Assembly: GCA_051646925.1 (NCBI GenBank) | Contig: JBOFDK010000015.1 | Location: forward strand, 1-61,907 | From: JBOFDK01 sp051646925 | GTDB lineage: Bacteria > Bacillota > Clostridia > Lachnospirales > Cellulosilyticaceae | Direction: 5' to 3' | Length of the DNA stretch: 61,907 nucleotides | Shown here: piece after piece, positions 26,279-34,581 of the stretch | Layout: each line of letters starts with the position of its first letter | Position numbering within the stretch: position 1 is the first letter of the stretch | Program-made: the position numbers and the translations under genes | Notes under the pieces: model-generated | The model's input: the letters and a program-made list of their open reading frames with translations, nothing else | The model's database searches: none | Told to the model about the DNA's origin: nothing

Positions 26279-27418
26279 ATGCTTAAAAATACAGCTATAT
26301 ATCCAAGCTATTTTAAAGATTTTGTATGTATAGGAGGAAATTGCACAGATTCGTGTTGTATAGGTTGGCAAATACCAATTGATATAGAAACATATAAACG
26401 ATATAAAAAAGTAACAGAGCCTCGTATGAAGCAGCGTTTGCAAAAAGAATTAGTTGTTAAAAAAGGAAGTGTTGATAGTGAGTACGTTGCAAAAATAAAA
26501 CTTAAAAATAACCGTTGCGCTTTTTTAGATAAAAATGGGTGGTGTGACATTTACGCAGAATTTGGAGAACAAGCCCTTAGTCATACATGTGAACTTTATC
26601 CAAGAACGATGAATGAAGTTGATGGAAATATAGAATATTCACTTACACTATCATGTCCAGAAGCGTGCCGATTAATATTAACACAAAAAGAATCTATTAC
26701 TTATACGGAAATGCCAAAAATAGATGGTACGGTACTTATAAGTGGAAAGTTTAGTAAGCTAAATAATTGTAATCAGTGGCAATATTATTCGGTTTTTATG
26801 CGCAAAGAAATTATAAAGTGTTTACAAAATAAAGAAATACCATTTACATTAAGAATGCAACAATTAAAAATATATGCGGAAGAAATAAATAATTTATGTG
26901 AAACTAATCAATTAGAAAAAATTATTAATGTAAGTATTAAAAATGATATAGATAAAAGATATCAAAAAACACCAAGAGAAATGATAGAGTTATTTTTAGT
27001 AGTTCAGCAAGTTTTTAAAGAAAAGAAATGCCGCCAAATAAGATATAATGAATTTATAAAAATATTAGATGAAACATTTAATGTAAAAAATGGAGTTAGT
27101 TTTAAAAATGTAAAAGAAACATATGAACAGTTAGATATTGAATATGAAGAAAAATTTTTAAAAGAATTTAGTTATATGTTAGAAAATTATTTTGTAAATT
27201 ACACATATGAACGACTAGTACCATTTGATCAAATAAGTATTTTAGAAAGTATAAAAAGAATGTTATTATACTATGATTTAATTAAATTACATCTTATAGC
27301 ATTACTGGGTAAAGGTGAAGTTGGTGAAAAAGAGGTTACTGATTTTATTCAAATTTTCACAAAAACATACGATCATGGTGAAGCATACGTTGAAAATATT
27401 AGAGAATTATATAGGTAA
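26279..27418 (+). CDS. FliB-like Cys-cluster protein (379 aa)
   Basis: The N-terminal 140 residues carry CIGGNCTDSCCIGWQ, CAFLDKNGWCDIY, HTCELYPR and SCPEACRL, the spaced cysteines found in FliB/YkgJ-type proteins annotated as flagellin lysine-N-methylase; they probably bind an iron-sulfur cluster or zinc. The C-terminal 240 residues are helical and without motif. No flagellar gene occurs in the window, and many non-motile Clostridia carry such proteins, so the substrate may be something else. ATG 26279 follows AAGGAGA. Single gene between divergent and unlinked units. Confidence 0.75.
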   Translation: MLKNTAIYPSYFKDFVCIGGNCTDSCCIGWQIPIDIETYKRYKKVTEPRMKQRLQKELVVKKGSVDSEYVAKIKLKNNRCAFLDKNGWCDIYAEFGEQALSHTCELYPRTMNEVDGNIEYSLTLSCPEACRLILTQKESITYTEMPKIDGTVLISGKFSKLNNCNQWQYYSVFMRKEIIKCLQNKEIPFTLRMQQLKIYAEEINNLCETNQLEKIINVSIKNDIDKRYQKTPREMIELFLVVQQVFKEKKCRQIRYNEFIKILDETFNVKNGVSFKNVKETYEQLDIEYEEKFLKEFSYMLENYFVNYTYERLVPFDQISILESIKRMLLYYDLIKLHLIALLGKGEVGEKEVTDFIQIFTKTYDHGEAYVENIRELYR

Positions 27419-27774
27419 AAATTGCTATTCAAAAATAAGAATAAGATTTTTAGCTGAGGTCATACTACTATTGTACAGTACAAATTCAAAATGTTTTGCC
27501 GAATGAAAACGATGTTTAACATATTTCATAATGTTTTATGGAGTCGCCCGAGTAGTTATAATGAGCTAACACTATTACTTAAATAGCATTTATTCACAAA
27601 GAATATATATGCTCTAAAAGAGGGTAAAAAGAGAGTAGTTGTAATGAAAGACCCCTAAAGTTTTTAAAACGAAGAAGTAGAGTAAAGCAAAATTTTAATT
27701 TGGTAAACCAGGCAAAATTAATTAATTAATATTTATTTTGATTACTATTAATACTAGATAAGGGAGATTTACTC
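27419..27774 (+). other. 356-bp intergenic region, possible structured leader of the 36-aa gene
   Basis: Contains the 13-bp palindrome TTGTACAGTACAA (27471-27483); a repeated element GAGTAGTT(A/G)TAATGA at 27550-27564 and 27633-27647; a hairpin AGCATTTATTC/GAATATATATGCT (27584-27613); and an AGGGT/ACCCCT pairing (27621-27656) that encloses the second copy. GAGC (27563-27566) can pair with GCTC (27611-27614). It resembles no riboswitch I know. The density of pairing elements suggests a structured RNA, but without alignment this is a suggestion. Confidence 0.35.
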
Positions 27775-27885
27775 ATGGCTAAAAACAAGCAAAATCAAGC
27801 AAAAACTAAAAAGACTAAAAAAGTGAAAAACCTTAATTTAGAGGTAGCAGATGACTTAACAACAGTCAATCAAAAAAATAATTAA
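27775..27885 (+). CDS. Small basic peptide (36 aa)
   Basis: ATG at 27775 behind AAGGGAG and a stop at 27885 frame a 36-residue peptide: a lysine/glutamine/threonine-rich half (MAKNKQNQAKTKKTKKVK) and a short acidic half (LEVADDLTT). A strong terminator follows 9 nt later and an unusually long leader precedes, which supports a real transcript. It looks like small spore- or nucleic-acid-associated basic proteins but I cannot place it. Confidence 0.6.
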   Translation: MAKNKQNQAKTKKTKKVKNLNLEVADDLTTVNQKNN

Positions 27886-27892
27886 GAAATCA

Positions 27893-27938
27893 TTAAAAAA
27901 AGAATTTAGTCTTTTTAAAAGACTAAGTTCTTTTTTTT
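27893..27938 (+). terminator. Terminator of the 36-aa peptide gene
   Basis: AAAGAATTTAGTCTTTT pairs with AAAAGACTAAGTTCTTT and ends in T8. Confidence 0.9.
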
Positions 27939-28000
27939 GCTATATATCACTAAAATGTGATAAAATAAATATACCAATAGAAAATATTAGGAGAAACGAA

Positions 28001-28573
28001 ATGTATTATACGGATTTAACAGTACAAGTTGGAAAAACAAACAAGGTATATCAATGGGCACAAATTCAAATTAACAAAGAACGCATAATGGGGCATGTCG
28101 GTACACATGTAGATTTATTTGATAAAAAAACATTACCGATTGAGTATATGCAAAGAAGAGGCATTGTTTTTGATGTTAGAGATATTACAGGAAGAGAAAT
28201 AACGACAGACGATATTGATGTAGATTATATAAAAAAGGGCGATTTTGTAATTTTTTATACAGGTATGAGTGAAAAATATCCATATGGCAGTGGAAGATAT
28301 TTTAAAGAAGGTCCAACTTTTTCATGGGAACTTATTAAAACTTTAGCTGAGGAACAAGTAAGTTTAGTGGGAATTGATGCATCAGATTTAAGACCAGGAG
28401 AGGAACATATTGAAGTTGACCAATATTTAGAAAAAAATAAAATATTTGTTGTAGAAAATTTAACTAATTTAGGAAGTTTACAAGTAGATCAAATATTGAA
28501 AATTTTAACTATGTGGCATGAAACGCCAGATGCTACTGGACTAAGACTTAGAGTTGTAGCAACACAACCGTAA
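28001..28573 (+). CDS. Cyclase / kynurenine-formamidase-like metal hydrolase (190 aa)
   Basis: Cyclase superfamily: HVGTHVDLF matches the HxGTHxD zinc-binding motif, and IDASDLRPGEEH is the typical mid-protein segment. Length (190) is slightly below the usual 200-220. The family includes kynurenine formamidases and bacterial polyketide or antibiotic cyclases; no tryptophan-degradation genes are nearby, so the substrate is open. ATG 28001 behind AGGAG. Confidence 0.85.
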   Translation: MYYTDLTVQVGKTNKVYQWAQIQINKERIMGHVGTHVDLFDKKTLPIEYMQRRGIVFDVRDITGREITTDDIDVDYIKKGDFVIFYTGMSEKYPYGSGRYFKEGPTFSWELIKTLAEEQVSLVGIDASDLRPGEEHIEVDQYLEKNKIFVVENLTNLGSLQVDQILKILTMWHETPDATGLRLRVVATQP

Positions 28574-28576
28574 AAG

Positions 28577-28679
28577 AGAGAGATAGATATTTATAGTAGA
28601 GAGATAGATATTTACAATAGAGAGATAGATATTTATAGTAGAGAGATAGATATTTACAATAGAGAAATAGATATGTAAT
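28577..28679 (+). repeat. 21-bp tandem repeat, five copies
   Basis: Units GAGAGATAGATATTTATAGT+A and GAGAGATAGATATTTACAAT+A alternate (28577, 28598, 28619, 28640, partial at 28661), so the higher-order period is 42 bp. The array fills the whole gap between the cyclase gene and the ribosome site of the TPR gene. Confidence 0.95.
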
Positions 28680-28690
28680 GGAGGGGCAAA

Positions 28691-29671
28691 ATGAATATAC
28701 TATGTATGACTATAGATTGGATGAAGTATTATGTAGGTGAGGGCGATGAAGAAAAGCCTGTTCCACTTTGTGGCTATAATTTTCAATATGTAGATGGGTT
28801 TTATTATGGAGTGGGGGAAACGTTAGACAATATATCATTAGAAAATTTTTCGAATGGAACACAAAATACCGAGCAAATGGAAGATGTTCTTGTAGTATGG
28901 TTATCAAAAAATAAAGATGGTGATTTGTGTGTAGTTGGATGGTATAAAAATGCTACAGTTATGCGTAAACCGTGCTACAAGATAACGCTTGATAGCGAAA
29001 GATATGAAATGATATATACAGTAAAAGCAAAAGCAAGCGAATGTTTATTATTACCAGTGGAAGAACGTCGTTATAGCGTAAATACAATTACTGAAAACAT
29101 TCATTTTCCAGAAGCAGGTCTTATTAAAAGTCAATTGATGAGCTATATTCATCAATATGCAGGAGATCATATGAATCTTGTGCTAACAAAAGAAGATGTT
29201 GCGCGTTGTATGACGCTTAATTTAAACTATGAGCAATATTTTTATAAGGCAGATGAATTTTTAGCAAGTGACTCATATGCAAAAGCAATTAAATGTTTTA
29301 ATAAGGCAATTAAAGATGAGCCAAACGAGACGTTAGGGTATGAATGTAAAGGTAGCATTTTATTAAGTTTGAAAATGTATGATGAGGCAATAACTGCATA
29401 CGAAGAAGTTATAAAACGTGACCCAAATGATGAATTAACACATTACTGTCTAGGATTATTGTATGGATTAAAAATGAATTATGAAAAAGCACTTTCATTT
29501 TATGATAAATACCTCACGATGAGAAAAGAAGATGCAAATGCACTAGCAGAGAGAGGTCTTATACATTTTATATTAAAAAATATTGATGAATCAAAAAAAG
29601 ATTTAGATGCAGCAATAAAATTAGAACCAACGAATGAAATGATTATAAAACTTAGTAAATTACATAAGTAA
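28691..29671 (+). CDS. TPR-repeat protein with an N-terminal unknown domain (326 aa)
   Basis: Residues 1-180 form a globular domain with DVLVVWLSKNKDGDLCVVGWYKNATVMRKP, a sequence style seen in proteins of unknown function that place it beside nucleic-acid or regulatory modules; I cannot name it. Residues about 185-320 are four tetratricopeptide repeats (YEQYFYKADEFLASDSYAKAIKCFNKAI, then LGYECKGSILLS..., LTHYCLGLLYGLK..., ANALAERGLIHFI...), a protein-binding scaffold. The ATG follows GGAGGGG right after the 21-bp array. Confidence 0.8.
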   Translation: MNILCMTIDWMKYYVGEGDEEKPVPLCGYNFQYVDGFYYGVGETLDNISLENFSNGTQNTEQMEDVLVVWLSKNKDGDLCVVGWYKNATVMRKPCYKITLDSERYEMIYTVKAKASECLLLPVEERRYSVNTITENIHFPEAGLIKSQLMSYIHQYAGDHMNLVLTKEDVARCMTLNLNYEQYFYKADEFLASDSYAKAIKCFNKAIKDEPNETLGYECKGSILLSLKMYDEAITAYEEVIKRDPNDELTHYCLGLLYGLKMNYEKALSFYDKYLTMRKEDANALAERGLIHFILKNIDESKKDLDAAIKLEPTNEMIIKLSKLHK

Positions 29672-29683
29672 AATTAATAAAAT

Positions 29684-29734
29684 AAAAAACACAGCCTTAT
29701 AGCTACTAACAATGCTATAAGGCTGTGTTTTTTT
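29684..29734. terminator. Bidirectional terminator, TPR gene / subtilase
   Basis: AAAAACACAGCCTTATAGC pairs with GCTATAAGGCTGTGTTTTT; it touches the stop codon of the minus-strand subtilase gene. Confidence 0.9.
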
Positions 29735-31589
29735 ACATTAAAGATATTGTGTATTTAGAAGTGTTACCAACAAAATCAGTAGCTAATAACTGAACAGATG
29801 AAGTATTTAGAGGAACTGAAAATTGTATATGTCCAGAACTATCTAAAATAGATTGTTTTAAATTAGTAGAATCTGTAAATGCAGTAACTGTTAGAGGAGG
29901 AGGAGGCATTTCAGATGAACGATAAAGCATTTCGGGTAAATAATAATGTTCTACCATAAAATCTTCTATCGTTAAATCTATAATATAGTTATTAGCTTTA
30001 GTGGATATATTAACACTTTTGAAAATAGGTGGAGATTTATCTATTAGTAGTATTTTATCGTTGATAATAGTTTCAAACGATATTTCATCTAATTTTGCAT
30101 TGGCATAAGCTGTTAATTCATAAAGTCCGTCGTCCAAAGAAGTAGATTTTAGATTATAGTCTAATCCACCAATTGTATTAATACCAGGCTTCATTGGGTG
30201 ATTGTTAATAAGTGTAATAGAATTATTCGTATCGAAATGTGTAGCTTTTATCGTAAGATTTGACATAATTGCAGAATCTATATATACGAGTAAATTGTTT
30301 AAATTATCTAAAGACGTAAATGGTTTTGAAAGTGAAAAGCCACGAATAATAGGCATATTAGAAGATGCATATTCAAATAGTAGCGGAATTGTTAGTTGCT
30401 CGTCATTAGAAGTTATAAATAATCTACCAGTATAATGATTCGGTTCACAGTGTAAATCAGGTGTTAATTTAATATTAAGATTAAAATCTTGATTTGGCAG
30501 TATAGTAATTTGTGAAATATAGTCAAGTTTGTAAGGTGACAAGTTGCCTTCAGGTACGTACGATACGGTATAGTTTAAAGTATTTGAAGTAGTATTTCGA
30601 AGTACTAAAGTTTCATCATAAGAATTTGCCTCGGATGATGATGATAGTGTAGAAAAATTTAGTTGATAAGGAGAAGTAACTAATTTGATTTTTTTTGCAT
30701 TATCTAGTGAAATAGCTCCAGCTCCTTGGCGCAGTACGTGGTATGGTAATTGTGTTTTTGAATCTATCAAAATACGAGAAGTGTTTGATAGAGCAGCAAT
30801 ACATAAATCACTAGATAAGTCAGGTCTAGAAAATTGAAGTGATGCAACAATTGCGCTAGTATATGCAGCGGCCATACTAGTACCACTAGCAGTTAAATGT
30901 AATTCAGGTGAAGGTGCAGTACTAAAAATTTCAACACCAGGCGCTACAAAATCAGGTTTGATTTTTAAAGAACCAAATGCAGGGCCGCTTGAACTAAATT
31001 CATATAATTCATCATTAACATGATTGTAAGCACCAACAGAAATTACTTCTGAAGCAGTTGCAAGGTCTTCAACGCTCCAAAATTCAGGTCCTGTATTACC
31101 CGCAGACTTAACAAAAACTACTTGATGTAGTTGTCCGTATTGAATAGCTTTCAAAATAAGTGGGTGCATTACGTTAACATCAAGTTTTCCAGAAAAGTTA
31201 ATAACAGTTGCGCCGTCTTGAATAGCGCGATAAATAGCTTTTTCTATATTTTGATGATATAAAGTTGAATCAGGTGAATCTACAACATAATACAGTACTG
31301 GAAATGTATTAATAGTAGACGATACATTACTATTACCAGTTATAATACCTTGAATATGTGTGCCATGAAAATAAGTAGGAGGTGGTGAAGAAAATATTTC
31401 TTGATGTGTAACGAAATTATATCCACCAATTATTGTATTATTCAAATCTGGATGCATAAGGTCAGGTGTTGTATCTAAAATAGCAACACGAGGTGTAGTA
31501 TTAGTAGTAGCTTTAGCATTATGTATACTAAAAAATAATGAAGTTATAAAAATAAGAAAAGTTATATAGTAAGGAAAATTTTTTTTCAT
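29733..31589 (-). CDS. Secreted subtilisin-like serine protease, S8 family (618 aa)
   Basis: Signal peptide at residues 1-27 (basic MKKN, hydrophobic core, IHNAKA cut region). The catalytic triad is D39 in VAILDTTPD, H75 in FHGTHIQG and S238 in SGTSMAAAY, with the oxyanion Asn in KSAGNTGPEF (N165). No propeptide is recognisable between the signal peptide and the catalytic Asp, which is unusually close. Residues 300-618 are beta-rich Fn3-like modules with DKSPPIFKSV and DFVGNTSKYT motifs. ATG 31589 follows AAGGAG; the frame opens 18 nt earlier without spacing for a ribosome site. Secreted or wall-associated; substrate unknown. Confidence 0.93.
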   Translation of the reverse strand: MKKNFPYYITFLIFITSLFFSIHNAKATTNTTPRVAILDTTPDLMHPDLNNTIIGGYNFVTHQEIFSSPPPTYFHGTHIQGIITGNSNVSSTINTFPVLYYVVDSPDSTLYHQNIEKAIYRAIQDGATVINFSGKLDVNVMHPLILKAIQYGQLHQVVFVKSAGNTGPEFWSVEDLATASEVISVGAYNHVNDELYEFSSSGPAFGSLKIKPDFVAPGVEIFSTAPSPELHLTASGTSMAAAYTSAIVASLQFSRPDLSSDLCIAALSNTSRILIDSKTQLPYHVLRQGAGAISLDNAKKIKLVTSPYQLNFSTLSSSSEANSYDETLVLRNTTSNTLNYTVSYVPEGNLSPYKLDYISQITILPNQDFNLNIKLTPDLHCEPNHYTGRLFITSNDEQLTIPLLFEYASSNMPIIRGFSLSKPFTSLDNLNNLLVYIDSAIMSNLTIKATHFDTNNSITLINNHPMKPGINTIGGLDYNLKSTSLDDGLYELTAYANAKLDEISFETIINDKILLIDKSPPIFKSVNISTKANNYIIDLTIEDFMVEHYYLPEMLYRSSEMPPPPLTVTAFTDSTNLKQSILDSSGHIQFSVPLNTSSVQLLATDFVGNTSKYTISLM

Positions 31590-31603
31590 AGGATACTCCT
31601 TAG

Positions 31604-31680
31604 ACATTTATTAATCTAATAATAGTATGCAACATTTATCAGAAGGCATACATAATTAGATTAATAAGTGTTATTTTTTT
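31604..31680. repeat. Long imperfect inverted repeat in the subtilase leader
   Basis: GACATTTATTAATCTAAT (31603-31620) and ATTAGATTAATAAGTGTT (31655-31672) form the outer arms and GTATGC/GCATAC the inner ones around a 14-16-nt loop. On plus it ends in T7 and would act as a terminator, but no plus-strand gene precedes it; on minus it is the 5' leader hairpin directly before the subtilase ribosome site. Confidence 0.75.
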
Positions 31681-31787
31681 GATTTCATATAAATATTTTT
31701 CAAATAACATCAGTTATTATATTGAATTTTGAAAATGATGCAATTATAAAAAATAACAAATAAAAAAGTTAATTTCAATCAAATATA

Positions 31788-31816
31788 TTGACACTAGTCC
31801 AAAGGATTGCTAAAAT
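31788..31816 (+). promoter_or_regulatory. Promoter of the ilv operon
   Basis: Consensus TTGACA (31788-31793), 17-nt spacer, TAAAAT (31811-31816). The leader of about 100 nt shows neither a T-box nor a leader peptide. The rest of the 31608-31924 gap is AT-rich without genes; AATTTTGAAAAT at 31725 is only a weak CodY-like match. Confidence 0.8.
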
Positions 31817-31924
31817 ACAAATAACTTGATAAACGATTTTGGAATTGTCGAATAAATGAAAGAAAATAAACTTTAAACTTCGAAAAATGTAATTATATCA
31901 TTTTCTAGTTTATAAGGGGGAAAT

Positions 31925-32431
31925 ATGGAAAAACATGTTATATCAGCACTTGTACAAAATAATTCAGGAGTTCTAAGTCGTGTTTCGGGGCTATTTAGTA
32001 GAAGGGGATATAATATTGATAGCTTGTCAGCAAGTGAAACGGAAGACCCTTCGATTTCGAGGATGACTATTGTTACATCTGCAGATCGTCAAATACAAGA
32101 ACAAATTAAAAAACAACTTAGTAAACTTATAGAGGTTATTAAAATTATAGAGCTATCTGAAAAAAGCTCGGTGTATAGAGAGTTAGCATTAATAAAAGTG
32201 AGTGCAGAAAAATGTATGCGAGCTGAGATTATAGAAATTGTAAATATTTTCAGAGCACATATAGTGGATGTATCAGGTGAGTCATTAATTATTGAAGCTA
32301 CAGGAGATCAAGGGAAAATTAACGCATTGACTAATATGCTTGAGCCATATGGAATTAAAGAAATTGTTCGTACAGGATTAACGGCGTTAGAACGTGGTGA
32401 GAAGGAATTGAAAAAATTAGACGTTAATTAA
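31925..32431 (+). CDS. ilvN: Acetolactate synthase small (regulatory) subunit (168 aa)
   Basis: ACT domain at the N-terminus: NNSGVLSRVSGLFSRRGYNIDSLSASETEDPSISRMTIV, the valine-binding feedback region of the IlvN/IlvH family, followed by the C-terminal activation domain. Normal length. The ATG follows AAGGGGG. First gene of the operon while the catalytic subunit is last, more than 4 kb away. Confidence 0.95.
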   Translation: MEKHVISALVQNNSGVLSRVSGLFSRRGYNIDSLSASETEDPSISRMTIVTSADRQIQEQIKKQLSKLIEVIKIIELSEKSSVYRELALIKVSAEKCMRAEIIEIVNIFRAHIVDVSGESLIIEATGDQGKINALTNMLEPYGIKEIVRTGLTALERGEKELKKLDVN

Positions 32432-32477
32432 ACTTATAATAAATTATTAATGAAATAAAAAATACGGGGGAGTTAAA

Positions 32478-33470
32478 ATGACAACATTATATTATGAACA
32501 AGATTGTAATTTAAAATTACTAGAAGGAAAAAAAGTAGCGGTTATTGGATATGGTAGTCAAGGGCATGCTCATGCACTTAACTTACATGAATCAGGAGTA
32601 GATGTGGTTGTAGGATTATATAATGGAAGTCCTTCGTGGGAAAAAGCAGAAAAAGCAGGACTTAAAGTAATGACAGCAAAAGATGCTGCAGCTGCTTCAG
32701 ATTTTATTATGATTTTAATTAACGATGAAAAACAAGCGAAATTATATGATGAAGATATAAAACAAAACTTAACAAAAGGAAAAACACTTGCATTTGCGCA
32801 TGGATTTAATATTCATTATGGACAAATCGTTCCACCAAAAGATGTGAATGTAATTATGATTGCACCAAAAGGACCAGGTCATACTGTTAGAAGTCAGTAT
32901 GAAGAAGGTCGTGGTGTTCCATGTCTTATAGCAGTAGAACAAGATGCTACAGGTAATGCAAAAGATATTGCACTAGCATATGCAGCAGGTGTAGGCGGAG
33001 CTAGAGCTGGAATTTTAGAAACAACTTTTAAGGAAGAAACAGAAACAGATCTTTTTGGTGAGCAAGCAGTACTTTGCGGCGGAGTAACAGCGCTTATGAA
33101 AGCTGGTTTTGAAACGTTAGTAGAAGCGGGATATCAACCAGAGAGTGCGTATTTTGAATGTGTTCATGAAATGAAATTGATAGTAGACCTTATTAATCAA
33201 GGTGGATTTGAATATATGAGATATTCTATTTCAGATACAGCTGAATATGGTGATTACACAGTAGGGTCACGTATTATTACTGAAGATACAAAAAAAGCGA
33301 TGAAAGATGTTTTGTCAGAAATACAAGATGGAAGATTTGCGAAAAATTGGATTTTAGAAAATCAAGCAAATAGACCTTATTTTGGTGCTACTAGAAAAAT
33401 TGAAGCAAATCATCAAGTTGAAAAAGTTGGAAAAAAATTAAGAAAAATGATGAGCTGGATTAAAAAATAA
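32478..33470 (+). CDS. ilvC: Ketol-acid reductoisomerase (330 aa)
   Basis: Class I enzyme. The Rossmann motif GYGSQGHAHALNL is followed by a loop VVGLYNGSPSWEKAEKAG, the NADPH loop; APKGPGHTVRSQY and the knotted C-terminal domain with metal ligands in DLFGEQAVLCGG and ECVHEMKLIVDLI follow. It converts acetolactate to dihydroxyisovalerate. The ribosome site is the G-rich ACGGGGGAG. It is followed by a 200-bp gap with a hairpin and a 5-bp repeat tract. Confidence 0.97.
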   Translation: MTTLYYEQDCNLKLLEGKKVAVIGYGSQGHAHALNLHESGVDVVVGLYNGSPSWEKAEKAGLKVMTAKDAAAASDFIMILINDEKQAKLYDEDIKQNLTKGKTLAFAHGFNIHYGQIVPPKDVNVIMIAPKGPGHTVRSQYEEGRGVPCLIAVEQDATGNAKDIALAYAAGVGGARAGILETTFKEETETDLFGEQAVLCGGVTALMKAGFETLVEAGYQPESAYFECVHEMKLIVDLINQGGFEYMRYSISDTAEYGDYTVGSRIITEDTKKAMKDVLSEIQDGRFAKNWILENQANRPYFGATRKIEANHQVEKVGKKLRKMMSWIKK

Positions 33471-33523
33471 TTAACTGTTAAAAAAAATTATTTTTAAAAC
33501 AGAATAGTTATATAAGTGGTTAA

Positions 33524-33557
33524 AGGGTTTAAGATTACGGAAGTAGTCTTATTCCCT
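33524..33557 (+). other. GNRA-capped hairpin between ilvC and ilvE
   Basis: AGGG-ttt-AAGATTAC-GGAA-GTAGTCTT-att-CCCT: a two-part stem with a symmetric 3-nt internal loop and a GGAA tetraloop. No T-run follows, so it is not a classic terminator; it may protect or punctuate the operon mRNA. Confidence 0.6.
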
Positions 33558-33573
33558 ATATCTATTTATGAAG

Positions 33574-33654
33574 ATTAAATTAAATTAAATTAAATTAAAT
33601 TAAATTAAATTAAATTAAATTAAAACAGATTAAATTAAAACAGATTAAATTATA
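33574..33654 (+). repeat. (ATTAA)n tract with 15-bp derivative
   Basis: About ten perfect ATTAA units (33574-33624), then two copies of ATTAAATTAAAACAG-type 15-mers, ending at the ilvE ribosome site. Confidence 0.95.
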
Positions 33655-33672
33655 GATGGAGGAATTTGGATA

Positions 33673-34551
33673 ATGAGTGAAAAAATCATTTATTTAGATG
33701 GGGAATTTGTAACAGAGGACAAAGCAAAAATATCAGTATTTGACCACGGAGTACTATATGGAGATGGTGTTTTTGAAGGTATTCGTATATATAATGGACG
33801 TATTTTTAAATGCGAAGAACATATTGATAGGTTATTTGAAGCGGCAAAAGCGATTATGCTTAATATTACTTTGACAAAAACAAAGATGAAAGAAATTTTA
33901 ATAGAAACATGTCAAAAAAATCAATTAAGAGATGGATATATTCGTCTTGTAGTTACTAGAGGTAAAGGTGACTTAGGACTTAATCCAATTAATTGTCCAA
34001 AAGCAACGATATTTTGTATTGCAGGAGATATTAAGCTTTATCCAGAAGTAATGTATATAAAAGGTATGCCAATAGTAACAGCAGTGCAAAGAAGAAATAA
34101 AGCTACGATTGTTGACCCGCAAATAAAATCACTTAATTATTTGAACAATGTATTAGCAAAAATAGAAGCTAATCAAGCAGGAGTTCAAGAAGCACTTATG
34201 TTAAATCATGATGGCATCGTTGCAGAATGTACAGGTGATAATATTTTTATAATTAAAAATTCTATTATTTATACACCACCGATTCATGTAGGAATACTAG
34301 ATGGTATTACAAGAAATACAGTTATAGATATAGCAAGAAAATTAGGCTATACAGTAGTGGAAAAAGAGTTCACATTATTTAATGTTTACAATGCTGATGA
34401 ATGTTTTTTAACAGGAACAGCGGCAGAAGTAATTCCAGTAACTAGTGTAGATAAGCGTATAATATCAACAGGAGTAGCTGGGGATATGACAATTGAAATT
34501 TTAAAAGAATTTAAAAAATATGCAAATGAAAATGGAACAGATATTTATTAA
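33673..34551 (+). CDS. ilvE: Branched-chain amino-acid aminotransferase, class IV (292 aa)
   Basis: Fold type IV PLP enzyme: VFDHGVLYGDGVFEGIRIYNGRIF at the start, the PLP lysine in DPQIKSLNYLNNVLAKIEA, EALMLNHDGIVAECTGDNIFII and ECFLTGTAAEVIPV. It transaminates the keto acids of valine, leucine and isoleucine. The ATG follows TGGAGGA. A D-amino-acid aminotransferase has a similar fold, but the operon makes IlvE the better call. Confidence 0.93.
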   Translation: MSEKIIYLDGEFVTEDKAKISVFDHGVLYGDGVFEGIRIYNGRIFKCEEHIDRLFEAAKAIMLNITLTKTKMKEILIETCQKNQLRDGYIRLVVTRGKGDLGLNPINCPKATIFCIAGDIKLYPEVMYIKGMPIVTAVQRRNKATIVDPQIKSLNYLNNVLAKIEANQAGVQEALMLNHDGIVAECTGDNIFIIKNSIIYTPPIHVGILDGITRNTVIDIARKLGYTVVEKEFTLFNVYNADECFLTGTAAEVIPVTSVDKRIISTGVAGDMTIEILKEFKKYANENGTDIY

Positions 34552-34566
34552 GTACAATGACTTAAC

Positions 34567-34574
34567 GGGGGGGG
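34567..34574 (+). repeat. G8 homopolymer in the ilvD ribosome site
   Basis: Eight consecutive G in an AT-rich background occupy the Shine-Dalgarno position 7-14 nt before the ilvD ATG. Confidence 0.95.
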
Positions 34575-34581
34575 AAAAGAC

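Noticed and set aside
31604..31680. Insertion-sequence end or MITE
   Set aside because: Only one copy, no target-site duplication visible, and position and T-run fit an RNA hairpin better.
31725..31736. CodY box before the ilv operon
   Set aside because: AATTTTGAAAAT lacks the CWG centre of the 15-bp CodY motif and lies 50 bp upstream of the -35; such AT palindromes are frequent here.
31817..31924. T-box or amino-acid attenuator in the ilv leader
   Set aside because: No specifier stem, no TGGNACCGCG-type box and no Leu/Val/Ile-rich leader ORF; the leader is only about 100 nt.
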